Positions 48,489 through 62,400 of a stretch of DNA of 64,000 nt are shown here, piece by piece; the first letter of the stretch is position 1, and the number at the start of each line of letters is the position of its first letter. The notes beneath the pieces are model-generated. The model was not told where the DNA came from. It ran no database searches and saw nothing but the letters and a program-made list of their open reading frames with translations. The position numbers and the translations under genes are program-made. This stretch comes from Apostichopus japonicus (Eukaryota; Echinodermata; Holothuroidea; Aspidochirotida; Stichopodidae), in the NCBI RefSeq assembly GCF_037975245.1, contig NC_092581.1, forward strand, positions 14,471,303-14,535,302, given 5' to 3'.

Positions 48489-50970
48489 CAGGGGCGGGAT
48501 TTGAGTTGTGAAAGTGGGGGGGGGGGGGAACTATCTAAGCGGAGCGCCACCATCGGTTGGCGCGGACCGTACAAGAATTTTTTTGGCTTTACAAACCCTC
48601 CAGATGGCCGGAAACGGCACTTCCCGAGTGCTCTAAGCTGCATGTACCCATCCTTGAAATATGGATCTCATGTCTGCAATTGTATCTAGATAGTTAATTA
48701 TCGTTTAATAATTTGAAGAGGATAAATAGTAGAACATATGGTCAGATGGTGACGTACAACTTTTGTTATACGTCACTATCTAAGCCGACCGCCATCATCG
48801 GTTGGCAAGGAGCGTCAACATTTTTGATGAAAGGTACCCTTAGATCGGTAAAATTAACACCCATAATAGGCTTTAAATTGCATCTAAACAATTAATATGA
48901 ACGTGTGTAAATTTAGGGAGGACGGATAGAAGAACTTATATGGTGATGTACAACCGAAGCTTATACGTCACTATTTAGGCGGTGCACCACCATCAGTTGG
49001 CGCGGCGCGTCGAAATTTAAGCAAAAAGGAAATCCTAGATCAGCAAAAAATGACACCTCTGGTAACAATCTATCGCATCTAGACAGTTCTTTCCCCCTAA
49101 AATTATTAGTATATTGTGCATTAGACCGATCAAGAATATGTTCAGCACCCACTTCGAAATTCTCCCCGCGGTCCCCACTTCTTGAAGCACTTGGCAAATA
49201 TTGGGGGCTGAACATACCTTTACCCCTTTTACTTATTTCATGGAGGATAAGCCCCTCAAGTCCACCGGTTCCGTTACTGTGTTAGTGCCAATTAGTAATT
49301 TACATTATTCGATTTGCATGCATCATTCCAGGATTTCGAGCAGTAAAGAAATTACATCGGCATTGCCATTGCATATTGTTGAATGACACGGGGGGGGGGG
49401 GGGGGATGTCATGTGTCAGTGTATTGAATTTAATTATTGATATACCCAATATGCAAATCTGGCTTTCGTAAATCGTTTCTCTGGATTTAGTTATTCAACG
49501 CATTCAGTAGAGCAGCAACGTTGAAAATCAATTCCTGAAGCTAGCACTGTAGCACATTCTGCGGATTCATCACATGCAGAATTGAATCGCTGGTTTGTTA
49601 GCTCCAGGATTCGTAACCTGTGCTGCGAACCATGTGCTAGCTCTTGCTCCAGTTCAGGCGCGGCGGAATGTAAAAATTATTGGGGGGGGGCTAATGTGTG
49701 GAGACCATCTAAGCGGAGCGCCACCATCGGTTGGCGCGGAGCGTACAAGAAAATTTTGGGGTTTTTCAAACCCCCAGATGGCCGGAAACGGCACTTCCCG
49801 AGTGTTTTATGCTGCGAATACCTAGCCCTTAAATATGGGTCTCAAGCCTGCAATTTCTCAGATTGCACGTAAAAGTCTGTAAAAACATTGTAATTTGTAT
49901 ATTCGATGGTGTTTTAAGAGAGTAGCTATTACTCGTAGTGTACTCGCAAAGACGTTTTTGAGTGTAGTAAGGGCAGTGGCGGAGCTAGGGGTATTGGTCA
50001 GGGGGGGGGCAAGAATGGTCTGTAGGGGCGCTTTCGACACTATCTAAGCGGAGCGCCACCACTGGTTGGCGCGGAGCGTACAGAAAATTTCTGAGTAAAG
50101 ATACTCCCTAGATTGCAGGAAATGACCCTTTCCGGGCCTTGCTAATTTGCAGATAAACGGAGAATAAATAGGTGTCGTCGCCATTTTGTCGGAAAATTAC
50201 ACCAACAGAATATGGCAAATGTCAATAGGTATATGAGAGCGCAATAAAATAGTCAATAATCGCGAATAAGTAAAAAGTAGTGAAAAGCTGAAAAGGGCGC
50301 CAGCAGTACATTTGAGTCCGTCAGGGGGGGGGGGGCATCCGCCCCTGACTGTATATATGAACGCTCCGCCACTAAGTAAGGGGATGTTGGAGAACTGGCT
50401 CAAATAAGGCAAGTCATTGGCCTAAGACGAAGTTGTGTTACGCTTACCGGTACTCACACTCACTGCTTCCACTTTTCACGGGGCGTGAAGACGCGGTTGG
50501 GGTGACAATGTGGTCTATAGCCAGGGGACGGGCCGAAGGTCCCCAGCAATTACTAAAATTATTACACCTATATAGTATACTTGTGCATCGGACAGATCGA
50601 CAAGTATGCATTGAAAAATGGGCAGATGCACGTTTCGGAGCCTTGGTAAATATTGGGGGGGCTTATCATGCATTTGCCCCCTCAACTTTTTCATTGGGGG
50701 GGCTGATCCCCCCAAGCCCCCCCCCCGGTTCCGCCGCCACTGCTCCAGTTATTCTGCATGCTACATGTTACGATGTTAAACACAAATTCGACTTAGATTC
50801 GAGACAAACATGCCTATTTGATAGAGCTGTTGTGGGGGAATAATTTGGATTATGGTTGTGCACATTTTTCTGCAAAATTGGCAAAAAAGTGAACTAAGGT
50901 CTGGGAAAAAGTGGGGGGGGGGCAAATGCCCCTCTTGCCCCCCCCCCCGCCCCCCGTAATCCCGCCCATG
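48489..50970 (+). mobile_element. composite hAT-type element, 2.5 kb, with nested insertions
   Basis: Exact 8-bp duplications cacgttac at 48481-48488 and 50971-50978. The ends are CAGGGGCGGGATT and, inverted, CATGGGCGGGATT. It carries the gcggagcgccacc core at about 48537, 48780, 48975 and 49712, plus a separate complete element at 49974-50374. No transposase was seen. It begins 60 bp after the SLC22 stop codon, so the native 3' UTR is probably interrupted. Confidence 0.85.
49974..50374 (+). mobile_element. hAT-type MITE, 401 bp, nested copy
   Basis: Exact 8-bp duplications agtaaggg at 49966-49973 and 50375-50382. The ends are CAGTGGCGGAGC and, inverted, TAGTGGCGGAGC. The sequence is very close to 38400-38779. 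It is inserted inside the larger element 48489-50970, so it is the younger of the two. Confidence 0.9.
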
Positions 50971-53576
50971 CACGTTACGGTACTTATTACAACTGTAAAA
51001 TTATAAGAATAATTCCTTTATACATGCTGCAGTTAATGTACATTTCCTTGTTTTGTTTTTTTCTATAAATAACGTTTCGTAAATGAAATAATTCATTTTT
51101 GAAAGTGAAATCGTTAGTGTGGATGTAGTAGTAAACACAAATTGTAGGTGTCCGCAGTTTTCAATAGTTGGTTAACGATATGCTTAATTTTTATAATTTT
51201 TTTAAAATTCTTGAATTGTTTGAATTCTTTAATTGTTTTTAATTCTTAATTGTGTAATTTCGGTATAATTTGATAGTCAGTTATAACTTTAATGATATAA
51301 TAGTCTACACATTCCCTAATGGATGTGTGATGAAATTTCTGAATTTAGTGTTTCTGAATTTCGTCACATCTTTCTGTTTGTTTATACTCTTGTAGTTTTT
51401 CCTCTTCAAATGACAAATGACGAATATATTGCATATACTGTATCACTTGTTAATCGTGCTTTAGCACATCAACCTTGTAGTAGGTAGATGATATATTGTA
51501 CTTCATCCCATACCAGGCCGTACGGAGGATATGAGATCTGCAACCTCTTGTTTGTTTCTTTTGTCTGAAGGGACTTTTATTTACTATAATCCATGGAGTT
51601 ACTTACACAAGTAATAAGATCCAGTTGTATTTTCTTCCTGCACCATTTTAAACCATTCGCAAGAACGAAGACCCGGTACAAAGAATAACACCAAACACAG
51701 ACTATGATAAATATCTAGTTCCGGTTAAGTTGTCAAAGATCTCTGTCATATAAACCAAACAAAGTTGATGGTTGGGATCGGCATTCCTTTCGCCCTGTTT
51801 ACTTTGGAAGAGGCAAAGTAAAACACAAAGTCGATGAGCGCCATCATTTAATAACACACACACACACGCACGACCCAAACGATATCGTTCGATGTTGTTA
51901 CTTGTTCACGATATCAAATGCAAACTTCGAAACCCTCCTATGTTTGATTAGACTTCAGATTGACTTAGTTAACACGATTTAGTTGAAATCAATTAAAATT
52001 GACCCGGCAGTGGGGTCGGTGAAGCTGACTCCCATGCAGGGGAACTTGGTGTCTCCCCCCCCAAAAAAAAAAAAAAAACAATTCAACGTGAAATGGTACA
52101 TTCTGAGACATAGTTTGGGCTATAAAATCACTCCTTGAATTTAAGGGCCGGGTGGACACCGTACAACCCCTGGACCCACTCCTTTAAATAAATTCTAAAC
52201 GAGGTCGAATTTACCTGGCCGTAAACAGACCTGAGTGAACTTCGAAATGGCAGAGGTCAGGAACTGGGACGTCTTGATACAAACAAAAATTATGCAAAAA
52301 ACAAAAACAAAAATGGACTATTGTAACAGTGTGTAAACGCAAACAGAACAAACTCATTATTTGCAAATTGATAACAATTGTAGAAGTGCGTTTACAAGCT
52401 TTAAAGCGACAACTTAAATTCGTTTTTGTCTTTCATGGGGTAAGCGTGGGGGGGGGGGGAGGGGTCCGACCAACTCCAAACATGACACGACATAATTTTC
52501 TTATCGAAATGTCAACTTTCTGTACCAAAATGTTACTATGTTCTTAATATTTAACCTTGTTTCTTCAAATTTATACTAAGTTCTAAAAACAAAAGTGATA
52601 TTTTTTTATACAAATTTCGACTTGTTGCATTAAACTGATAAATTCTTATCCCGAGAGTTTAACTATTCAATGTTTTCTGAAGTTTATTTGTTAAAACATC
52701 CACTTGTTGTCAGCATTCACGCCTAATGTGTTTTGTTGTTTCGAAGCGGCGACATTTTATTTCGACGGTTGGAGATGTTTTATTCTCGAAATTACTGTTT
52801 TTTCTCTCTCTAAAACATTGTGGCTTTTACGAGAAAATTTTCACAAATCCATGTCATTGCTTGATCTATATCTTAACTTTTCAATTTAAACTTTTCGAAT
52901 GTCTGGTGATAGTTTGAGAGCCAAAAGTCGAGAATCCACCAATTATGAGGTATATGAACCAAAAACAGCAATCGTTTTATTGCCTGGCACTCTGTGTGTG
53001 CTAATACAGGGATTCGACCGAAAGATCTATAGCACTGCCGTGGATGCATCCCCTGATATAGTTGACAAAGGGTTATCAAATTTATTTTGTTAACTGTATA
53101 ATGTATTCCTGCATATGCAGTAATACAATCAATACTATTTCAGACCGGTTACTGTCTATTACATAAACAGCAGTAATGAATTTCAATAATTTAAATTAAA
53201 ACGACTGTTGCTAGCTAAAAATCATCGTGAGACCCTTTTCATTCGAGCACAAATCCAGATGTGACCAAAATCCCCGTATAGGTTACAAACCCACCTTAAA
53301 AGGCGGTTGGAGACTTAATTCTATTATGGGATGTTAGTGAAAGCTTAAACTAGTGAGAACTAGTGGGAAATGTTACTTTGGTTACGTTAAATGTGTTCCA
53401 TAATATTACATGACTATAGATGCATGTAAAACTCAAAATAATAAGTTTGACTAATGGACCATGCATGGCAGTAGTCAGCGCAGCATATATAGGAATTCCC
53501 TGCCTCAATTAACCTTGTGTTTGGTGTAGGAGATATTCCATTGGAATGTATGTTTGTATGTATGTATGCATGTAGT

Positions 53577-53812
53577 TTAGATCCTCCTGCAAGCAGGAAC
53601 TCGCGAAGAAGCCATCACTGGCATATCGAAGCCGCAAGCTGACCGAAGTCAGTCTCTTAGATTCATATTTTATATTTTAACGTCCATGATTATGAATTGT
53701 CAATTGTCAACAACCCTATAACTGGACGACATACACTAATCTTGGAGTGACTCGAACTCGGGACCTTATGATTGAAAGGCACCGGCGTTAACCACTGAGC
53801 TAACACTGCCTT
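53577..53812 (-). mobile_element. tRNA-derived SINE, full-length copy
   Basis: Reverse-strand copy of the family at 26303-26533. Read on the minus strand it starts with gttagctcagtggttaac, has the B box gagttcgagtcactcc-like region, and ends with ctgcttgcaggaggatc. No clear target duplication was seen. Confidence 0.85.
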
Positions 53813-54359
53813 GTAAGGTAAATTTGACAGGTTAGGTTTGAATGTTGTCGCATTATTTTCGCACAGCGTTCCCTTAGTGAAAACTATCGATTATTGATTA
53901 TCTGATTACGATTTTTTTGTTAATAGGTTCATACAACCAACCAACATTACTAACGTAAATTGAACTTGAAAATGCACATTGTCGTCACTAGGAAACAAGT
54001 CTTTGCAAACAATTACTTTCAAGTCCCTCAACTAAGTGTATTTCATTAAGTAATCATATGCAAATCAAATGCTGCGAGACTTATGACGTTGTAATTGACT
54101 AATATTGTTTCCCGACTGAAGATATTACTTCTCAAATATAGATGTGTACTTTTATGTCTAGACACGACACCTTCGACTATGGACTATTCTTAAATAGAGC
54201 TACGTGCGTGAGTGACAGAATATATCATTAAAACATGACGGAATTCTAATCTTCCAAAGAACAAACAAGAAACGTACGATCAAAGCAACGTGCCTGCATG
54301 GAAGTTTGACTCTCAACAAATTCCTTACATCGTCGGTTGTATTATATTGTATTATATGT

Positions 54360-54474
<115 letters not shown>

Positions 54475-54599
54475 CGAATGAGTATTTGACTATAATGATG
54501 AGCACGTGTTCCCCGACAAATGACATGTCAAATGACAAAGTCCATTATTAGCTGTCGTCATAAACAGGTAAATGCAAATATATATTTACTTTTAGCTAC

Positions 54600-54690
54600 A
54601 CATGTATTTTGGCTTTGAAGCAGTTCTTTCCATTAAAACCAGTCGATCTTGATTCCTTTCTGATTTTTACTACCAGAGGCAGGAACAGAG
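54600..54690 (+). other. possible 5' UTR exon of the DHRS4-like gene
   Basis: The strong donor cagag|GTAAGT at 54690/54691 and the acceptor tttctcaaaacag ending at 55192, seven bases before the ATG, could join an untranslated first exon to the coding one. The 5' limit is unknown. Confidence 0.35.
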
Positions 54691-55199
54691 GTAAGTGATA
54701 TATCTAATGAGGCTCAGCGACCCTTTGTTCCAGTGACTTTCGCTGTCGTTGTTTGTTGCCCTGTTATAAAAAAAAATATTTAGAAAGTAGGATTTATTTT
54801 AATTTTTCATTTAAATTTAAGGAAACGCAGAAAAGAAGGAAACTGAAGTATTATGAAATTTCGGTTCATACAATATTCTCTTCTTAATATTTGTTCATGA
54901 AAAATCTGATTTGGTTAGTCCGCTAATCGAAATATGTTTGAAAAGCTACAGCATTAATAACAGGCCTGGTAGTCTGAACTGGACTTTATTTGTACGGTCT
55001 CTAGAATGCCCACCCCTCCCCCCTCTTTATTAATTCCACTTGTTTTGCTAAGAGAATTAAGCGCTGTTCAAGTTTCTGAAAAAATGTCATTATTAGGAAA
55101 CTGTGAGGCTTTCATTGAATTACTATTAATTACTGGACTGATCAAACGTTAACAGAAAGTTACAAAATGTTAAAAACTCTTTCTCAAAACAGATTTAAA

Positions 55200-56419
55200 A
55201 TGTCAGGGAAAAGATTCGCAGGAAAAGTTGCGTTGATGACCGGTGCAACTCAGGGGTAAATATCTTATTTTAAAATCTCTTTTGGACACTGTGGGTAGTA
55301 TATAGAGCATATATATATATTATAAGCATTCTCTCTCCACAGACTCCCTAAAGGACGACGAAGAATTATTTCTCGGACTCCCAGACACAGGGAGTATCAC
55401 AATGGACATCAATCCTCCCATGGTTGGGGCTGAGGTTTACGCCCACATAACTTATTAAAAATGTTGTCATTTTTTTCCCGCGGACCCATTGGGAACTTTT
55501 GCCCTCACGAACTTACACCAACGTTTCCAAGTAGGCATCGGATCTCAGGTTGAGAAACATTATGGACAGAGGTTCAGCAAACATTGTAGTTATCAATTAT
55601 AAATTAGGCCTATAGGCTCACGATGTATTGTTTTCAGCTTACGAAGGTTATAGAAGACGATTTCAAATCAAACGTGACGTTAGCCTGTACATTTTGTTTG
55701 GTTGTTCTTCTTGAAACTCAATTGTGATCATATTGCAACATGACCAAAGACATTATCAAACTATTTAGTTGTTCTTAAAGGTCATCAGCAGGGGAAAGGA
55801 GCCGGGGGGAGGGGGGGGGGCACTGGGGGCATGTGCCCCCATTTTTTCCAAAATAGCAAATGTGCTCTACTGGCAAATAAAATGTGACTCTTTGATGAAG
55901 AACTGTCTTTTGGATATCTTAAGCCTTTGTTAATTTTAATATTTTATTTTAATTATTTATTTTTAGTCTGTACATGTTATTTCTAAAATGGCATCCCATA
56001 TCTTTTTGTAGCACGGTTAACAATAACCAATTTTAATAAATAGTATCGATAGCATACTAACACACCATATATATTTAAGTGATATATGTAGGGACAATGA
56101 TGTCATCGGGTCCCTTTTTTCATGTCTTCGTTTCCCTTGGTATATGAAAACAATGAGAATACATACATGGGGGGGGGGGGGGAGGGGCGTTGTGGTCAAG
56201 TGGTTAAGGCAGTGGACTTGTGATCTAACGATTGCAGGTTCCAGTCCTGGCAAGATCGTTGCGTTGTGTCCTCGGGCACTTGGGGGGGGGGGGGCAGTTC
56301 GATTAGAAGTGTTATGTCAGAACGAGTACGAGAATAAGGCTATAAGGACGAGTACAAGTATGTAAGTTTGTACTAATAATACTAGTCAAAATAATACACC
56401 GAGTACAAGCACGGAAGAC

Positions 56420-56489
<70 letters not shown>

Positions 56490-59400
56490 TAAGAGTATAG
56501 GCTGTAATGATTGCAACGAAGCACCTCCATGTAAACACATGAGGTTTACCCATACAAAAAAGTCCTGCATAAAATCCTGCAGGATCCTGCGGGATTTTAT
56601 GCAGGATTTATGCCAGGATTTGACCACATCCTGCATGCTTATGAAGGATTCCTGTACATGCATCATGGAATCCTGCATGCATATGAAGGATTCTTGTACG
56701 TTTGGAAGGAATCCTGTTCCATATACAGGAATCCTATAGGATTCCTGCAGGACTTTTTTGTATGGGTTAGTTGACTACAAGATATAGGTTATAGAAGTAA
56801 GAAATGTGGCGGTTATATGACCCGTCAAAAATATAACCTTTTGGTAAACAAAATCCTATATTAATAATTGAAAAATCAAATCTTAAATATCGTTTTTGAT
56901 ATCTGAATTCATGTCTAGACGACGGAGAAAATAATCACTGATATAAATAGCTCTATTATAAATTGTTTGCTGTATCTAATGCTATGTATACATTATCAGC
57001 GCAGACTTTACCTTATAAGTAAACATTATAAAACATTTTCTTATCTTTGTATGTTTTGTTTCTATTAATAGTTGTTTACGACCTACCGTGGTATTTTATA
57101 TGAGAACAATGTACTACTTATCGAACACGACATCAGTTTCGAAACATCACGTTACCACAGCATGTTGTACAACATTGTCCTTGTTAAGATCTTCATGACA
57201 TTATTTCGAACTAAGAATGTTTGATTTGAAGAACACGGTGGATTAGATCGTGATCCTAGTTAACTTTTTCTCATCTCAGTGGAAGTTTTATCTAGTGTGT
57301 GAGTCATTGTAATTATATTGGTAAGAAGGGCGTTTTTCTTCACGATGTCAAATGCCACTGTAGCACAAATAAACTTGACCATAATATATTTTTTTTACTA
57401 ACGTACATAGGCGTACGAGGCGGGGGGGGGGGGCAGGGGGGCAGACTGCCCCCAAATTTCCAGAGGACAAGAAATTCGGGCAAAAGTCCTGAAAAATTCG
57501 GGCAGCCTAAGGGGAGAGAAAAAAATATATATATATATATATTTTTTTTTTCTCCTCTTAGGCTGCCCGAATTTTCAGGACTTTTGCCCGAATTTCTTGT
57601 TCTCTGGAAATATATATATATATATATAAATATGCAGTAGCTTGCCCGAATATTTTTTTAAATTTTTGCCCGACAATTCCATGATTTTCTTTATTTAGCA
57701 TCATGATGCCCGAATATTTCCGTGTAACACCACCGTAAGCGCAGTTCATCTGGGCCACCACGCTTTTTGCACGATCAATTTTTTTCTAACTAGTCAATTG
57801 TATACCTGGACCAAGGGCGGCGGAACCGGGGGGGGGGCACAGGGGGCACGTGCCCCCCCACTTTTCCTCAGGTTAAAAATGTGCCTTTTTTCTACATAAA
57901 AATTGAGGTGCCTCAAGTTAGCAAGAGGCCAGGGAACCAGAATGAACACTCGGGGAGGGCCGTTTCCGGCCATCTGAGGGGTTTGTAAAACCAAAAATTT
58001 TCTAGTACACTCCGCGCCAAACGATGGTGGCGCTCCGCTCAGATAGTCGTGCATACAACTTTGCAAATCCTGGCTAAGACCGTGACTTTTAATGAATTTC
58101 TGTGGGTCAAACTCAAAGCTATTTCGAATGGAAAAAAATTTGTTAAGATATTAACAAGAAAAAAAACTCTAATTCGGAAGATTCCTACATTAGCAACTAG
58201 CATGATTTCACCTCATTTTGTCCCAAAAGAAAACTTGTTCCTTGTTTCCCAATTTGCGCATTGGATATTGCAGTGCTAGTATACATATTTTCTTTGAGGG
58301 GGGGGGGGGGGGTGTTGATGGAGTGATGTGTATACGCAAATAAGATAATACAATAAGAGTTATAAAGGGTACTAAATATAAGGCTGCATCAGTCCAATCG
58401 AATTTCTGCAAAGTGCCCTTTGATGTCGGTGCCCCCCCCAGATTAAAAGTGCATCCGCCGCCCTTGACCTGGACATCCCCAACATGAGTGTATATAAGAA
58501 ACATTTTCTTTTTCATGGATGGTGGGGGGGGGGGGTGCCTACAAGCCTAGAAGTACAGGTTTGTCATATTCTTTGTTATATTTTATACTTTTTTGTGAGA
58601 CAAATTGCAGTCTCACCCGACACAGCGACATTATCCCGCCTACGTGTCGTTGAACAATGTATGTTTTTCTGGAGGTAGCTGAGTACTGTGTTAAAATAAT
58701 AAATAAGGTAACTAAATAGGAGCTTAAAAAATATACTGTCCCATTTTTTCCCCTTCAAAGTGATGTTACCATTTTTTCTTCTTCCAATTTACCAAATTTT
58801 TGGGGAAGTGTAAATTTTTAAAACGTGAGATTATAAAATAAAGAATGTTCAGATGCAACTTGCAAGGCCTCAGAAGTGCCGTTTCCGGCAATCTGAGAGG
58901 CATTGTTTGCCAAAAATTTTCTTGTACGCTACGCGCCAACCGATGGTGGCGCTCCGCTTAGATAGTGTCACGGGAACTTTCGGGCACAAAAAGTTCTGCC
59001 CCCCAAACTGAAATGGTCCCGTACGCCTATGCTAACGTAACACTTTCTTGTTTACTAAAATAAATAAATTTTACTGCTGAGATATTTTCTATCTCGGGAT
59101 TGCAACGAATAGACAATTAAATCCAAATTGTACGTAATGATATAAAGCTGATCATTAATTATAATGCCAAGGGCGTCGAGGGGCAGGTTAGACAATCAGG
59201 TCACCAGGTTCTCTTTTAACAATTTCACTTAACTTTATTCTGACAATAAGCGTACGTTATTCTTTATCCCACATAGGACTTTTCACCGGCCCACTAATGG
59301 ACCACGTACCCCGGGCTGTATCCCTTTGTTCCTTTTCTTGTCAGTCCCGATAATACTAAGGATTACAGGATTAAAATATTAAAATATACTGGCGTTCATA

Positions 59401-62400
59401 ACAATATCACAACAACAAGTTAGACTTTGTGGTCGTTCAGTCTTTGAAAATGTAAAATGAAGGGTGTAGTCGAATTGGTTTCATAGAATTGCCTCTACCA
59501 CATATAATAACATCGCATCACATGACATCACTCACAAATCATCACGTCATATCACGTCACACCACAACAAACCACATGACATCACTCGCATCGCATCGCA
59601 CCACATCACGTCACACCACATAATCTCCCACCACTTCACTTACACCGCATCACATCACGTTACATTCCATCACCTAATCTCCCACCACATTACTCCCATC
59701 GCATCACATTTCATCACATAGTCTCCCATCACATCACTCACATCACGTCACATTTTACCATGTAATTTCCCACACCAAATGACTCACATTGCACCACAGA
59801 CCATCGCGTCATATATTGAAAGTCGCTAAACTGCGTGAATGAAGAATGTTCCAAAATGACTCCATAGAATTGCCTCTATACCATGTCACACATGTCACAT
59901 CATTTATCTTTATATTACTTCACATTATATGAAAGTCGCTAAAGTGCTTGAATCAATGATGCTTGCTGACGGTAATTATGAATCAAGTTAGTTTGCGTAA
60001 AAAGGCAGCTTGATTTGGACACCTTCTTTTACAACAACAAAAGAAGAGTTTATTGTTTTCTTGTCTTTTCTCTATATAAACTTTAATTTTCTCGTTTTTT
60101 ACTTTGGAAGAGACTAGACTCTAAAAGTTATCTTACTTCTGGTCCAACTGCCTCATTGCTATAACTATGTATTTAAGAAATGTACTTCATCAGTGGCGTA
60201 GGAAGGTACTTTTGAGTGGGGGGCTGAAGACTGATGGCCGACCTGGGGGAGGGGGTTTCCCCCTCCCCTTTGGATTTTTTTGCATTTCCAGGTGGCCTCA
60301 GATGCAATTTGGTGCAATATAGCACACTTCAACCCACCCACTCCATTTTGTATATAATTTTGCATTTTCACCTGGCCTTAGATGCAATTTGGTGCTCCAA
60401 ATGAGATTTTTTTTCTCATTTGGAAATGAAAAAGGGGTTTTCTGACTTGCGAAGCGGGGGGGGGGGGGCGGAATCATACTTCCGCCCCTCCATATTTTTC
60501 ACTGGGGGGGGGCTGGCGCCCCCAGCCCCCCGGTTCCTACGCCCTTGTACTTCATTGTGATTTAATGGCAGAAATAAACGAAACAAACAAACAAGATGTG
60601 ATGTGATGATATGTGATGAGATGTGATGTGATGTGATGTGATATAATGTGATGCGGTGTTATTATGTGATGTTATTCTATCTCCTGCTATAAAATCATTC
60701 TTTGTTTCATCAGCGGGATTCAAAACATATACCAAATATTTTGTTTATTCTCTCAATACAGCATCGGTCTTGCGACGGCACGACGTGTAGGATTGGAAGG
60801 TGGTAAAGTTGTTGTCAGCAGTAGAAGAGAGGAGAACGTGAAGGAGGCAGTTACACAGCTACGTGAAGAAGGAATTGAAGCTAGCGGAACAACGTGCCAT
60901 CAAGGAAAATACGATGACAGGAAGAAGTTGATGGACTTTGTGAGTTAAATATCAGTCATTGTATTTATTAGAGAGCGTGATGGCCAATTGGCTAAGGCGT
61001 CGGACTCGTGATCCAAGGATTGCTGGTTCGATTCCTGTCTAGTTCATTACGTTGTGTCCATGGGCAAGATGCTTTATCTCACTTGCCTCTCTTCCACCCA
61101 GGGGTTAAATGGGTACCTGTGAGATAACTTGTCATTGGGCGCAGTATATAACTGCTGCCGACTGGAGGGATTGTCTCTGGGACAGGTTATCATTGACCAG
61201 GGGTAATATAACGTCTGTAAAGCGCTTTGAGACCTATCGCTGGTATAAAGCGCTATATAAAAAGCAAATATTATTATTATTACTATTAAATGATAATTAT
61301 GGGAAGTGAAGTTATAAAAATCTGGTGAAGCTCATTTCGCGGACATATTAGTCTGTTCAATCGGTATTGCGTATAAGCATTGGAGTATAAAATATTTTTA
61401 GTGTCACTTTTTCACTATGTGGAAGGTATTATGTAATGTGTGTGGATGGATGAAATTGGAAATAACCAGTCAGTTTTACTCAAGAGAGCTCTATAGTGTG
61501 CCCAAACATGGTCTAACGCTGTAATAAAATGAAATGATGCTTTATGTAGCCTAGATTGTCCAACGAGTTTAAGATTGGAAGCCACAACAGCTACACGCAG
61601 CTATAAAAGGCTTCACACAACTGAGTGGTGTGAACATGCTTTTTTTTCTCCGCGGTTATTAGTTCATAGGGCACTGTTGTTATGGAATAATAAATAATAT
61701 CGATTACATACTCCAATATTGCTCGTAGGTATATTCTTAACGTCAAAATATGATTCCATGTAAGGTGTAGCATGAGAGATGAGATGTTGGGTACATAGAA
61801 GAGTATGTTATAACATCTGCATCAGTTAAAAAAAATAATTAGTAAAAAAAACAATAATAAGTTTCTATAGATAAGTCGAGAATCAGGTACTATACGACAA
61901 TTTATAAGCTAATGTTTGTCAATAGAATTGCTTCCAACAGCTGCATTAGGCTTCATAGAGCAAATACTAACTAATCTATGTAAGTAGACCTATAGTAGGC
62001 CTATTCCAACTTGAACCAAAACGAAGATAAACATTTAAAAATACTGTAACTATAAATAATCATATTTTATCGATTCTTCTTTGACTGATTTCGAGATTTG
62101 ATTTCTCGATTTTTACGAAGAAATAATGTTGTGTAAAAGTAAGTTGGCCTGAAGTTTCGATCCTAGCAGGATCTTCTTCAGAGGCTTTAGCACAGGCTCT
62201 ATTACACAGGCTCTCTAGTGGATAAGCAGTTTGCTAACAGTTTTATTTTATTTTGAAGAAATAATGTTATATAGAACAGTCTACCCAAATGAAATGGAGC
62301 TTTAATTTATCAAAACGCTCTCAAACACTACCATATTCCTTCAGGAGTCTAATAATATTGGCTCTGCAGAGATATATAGTAGCAAATCATTGTAGGTGCA

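Noticed and set aside
59505-59800. CRISPR-like or regulatory cacatcac array
   Set aside because: Degenerate short satellite with no spacer structure.
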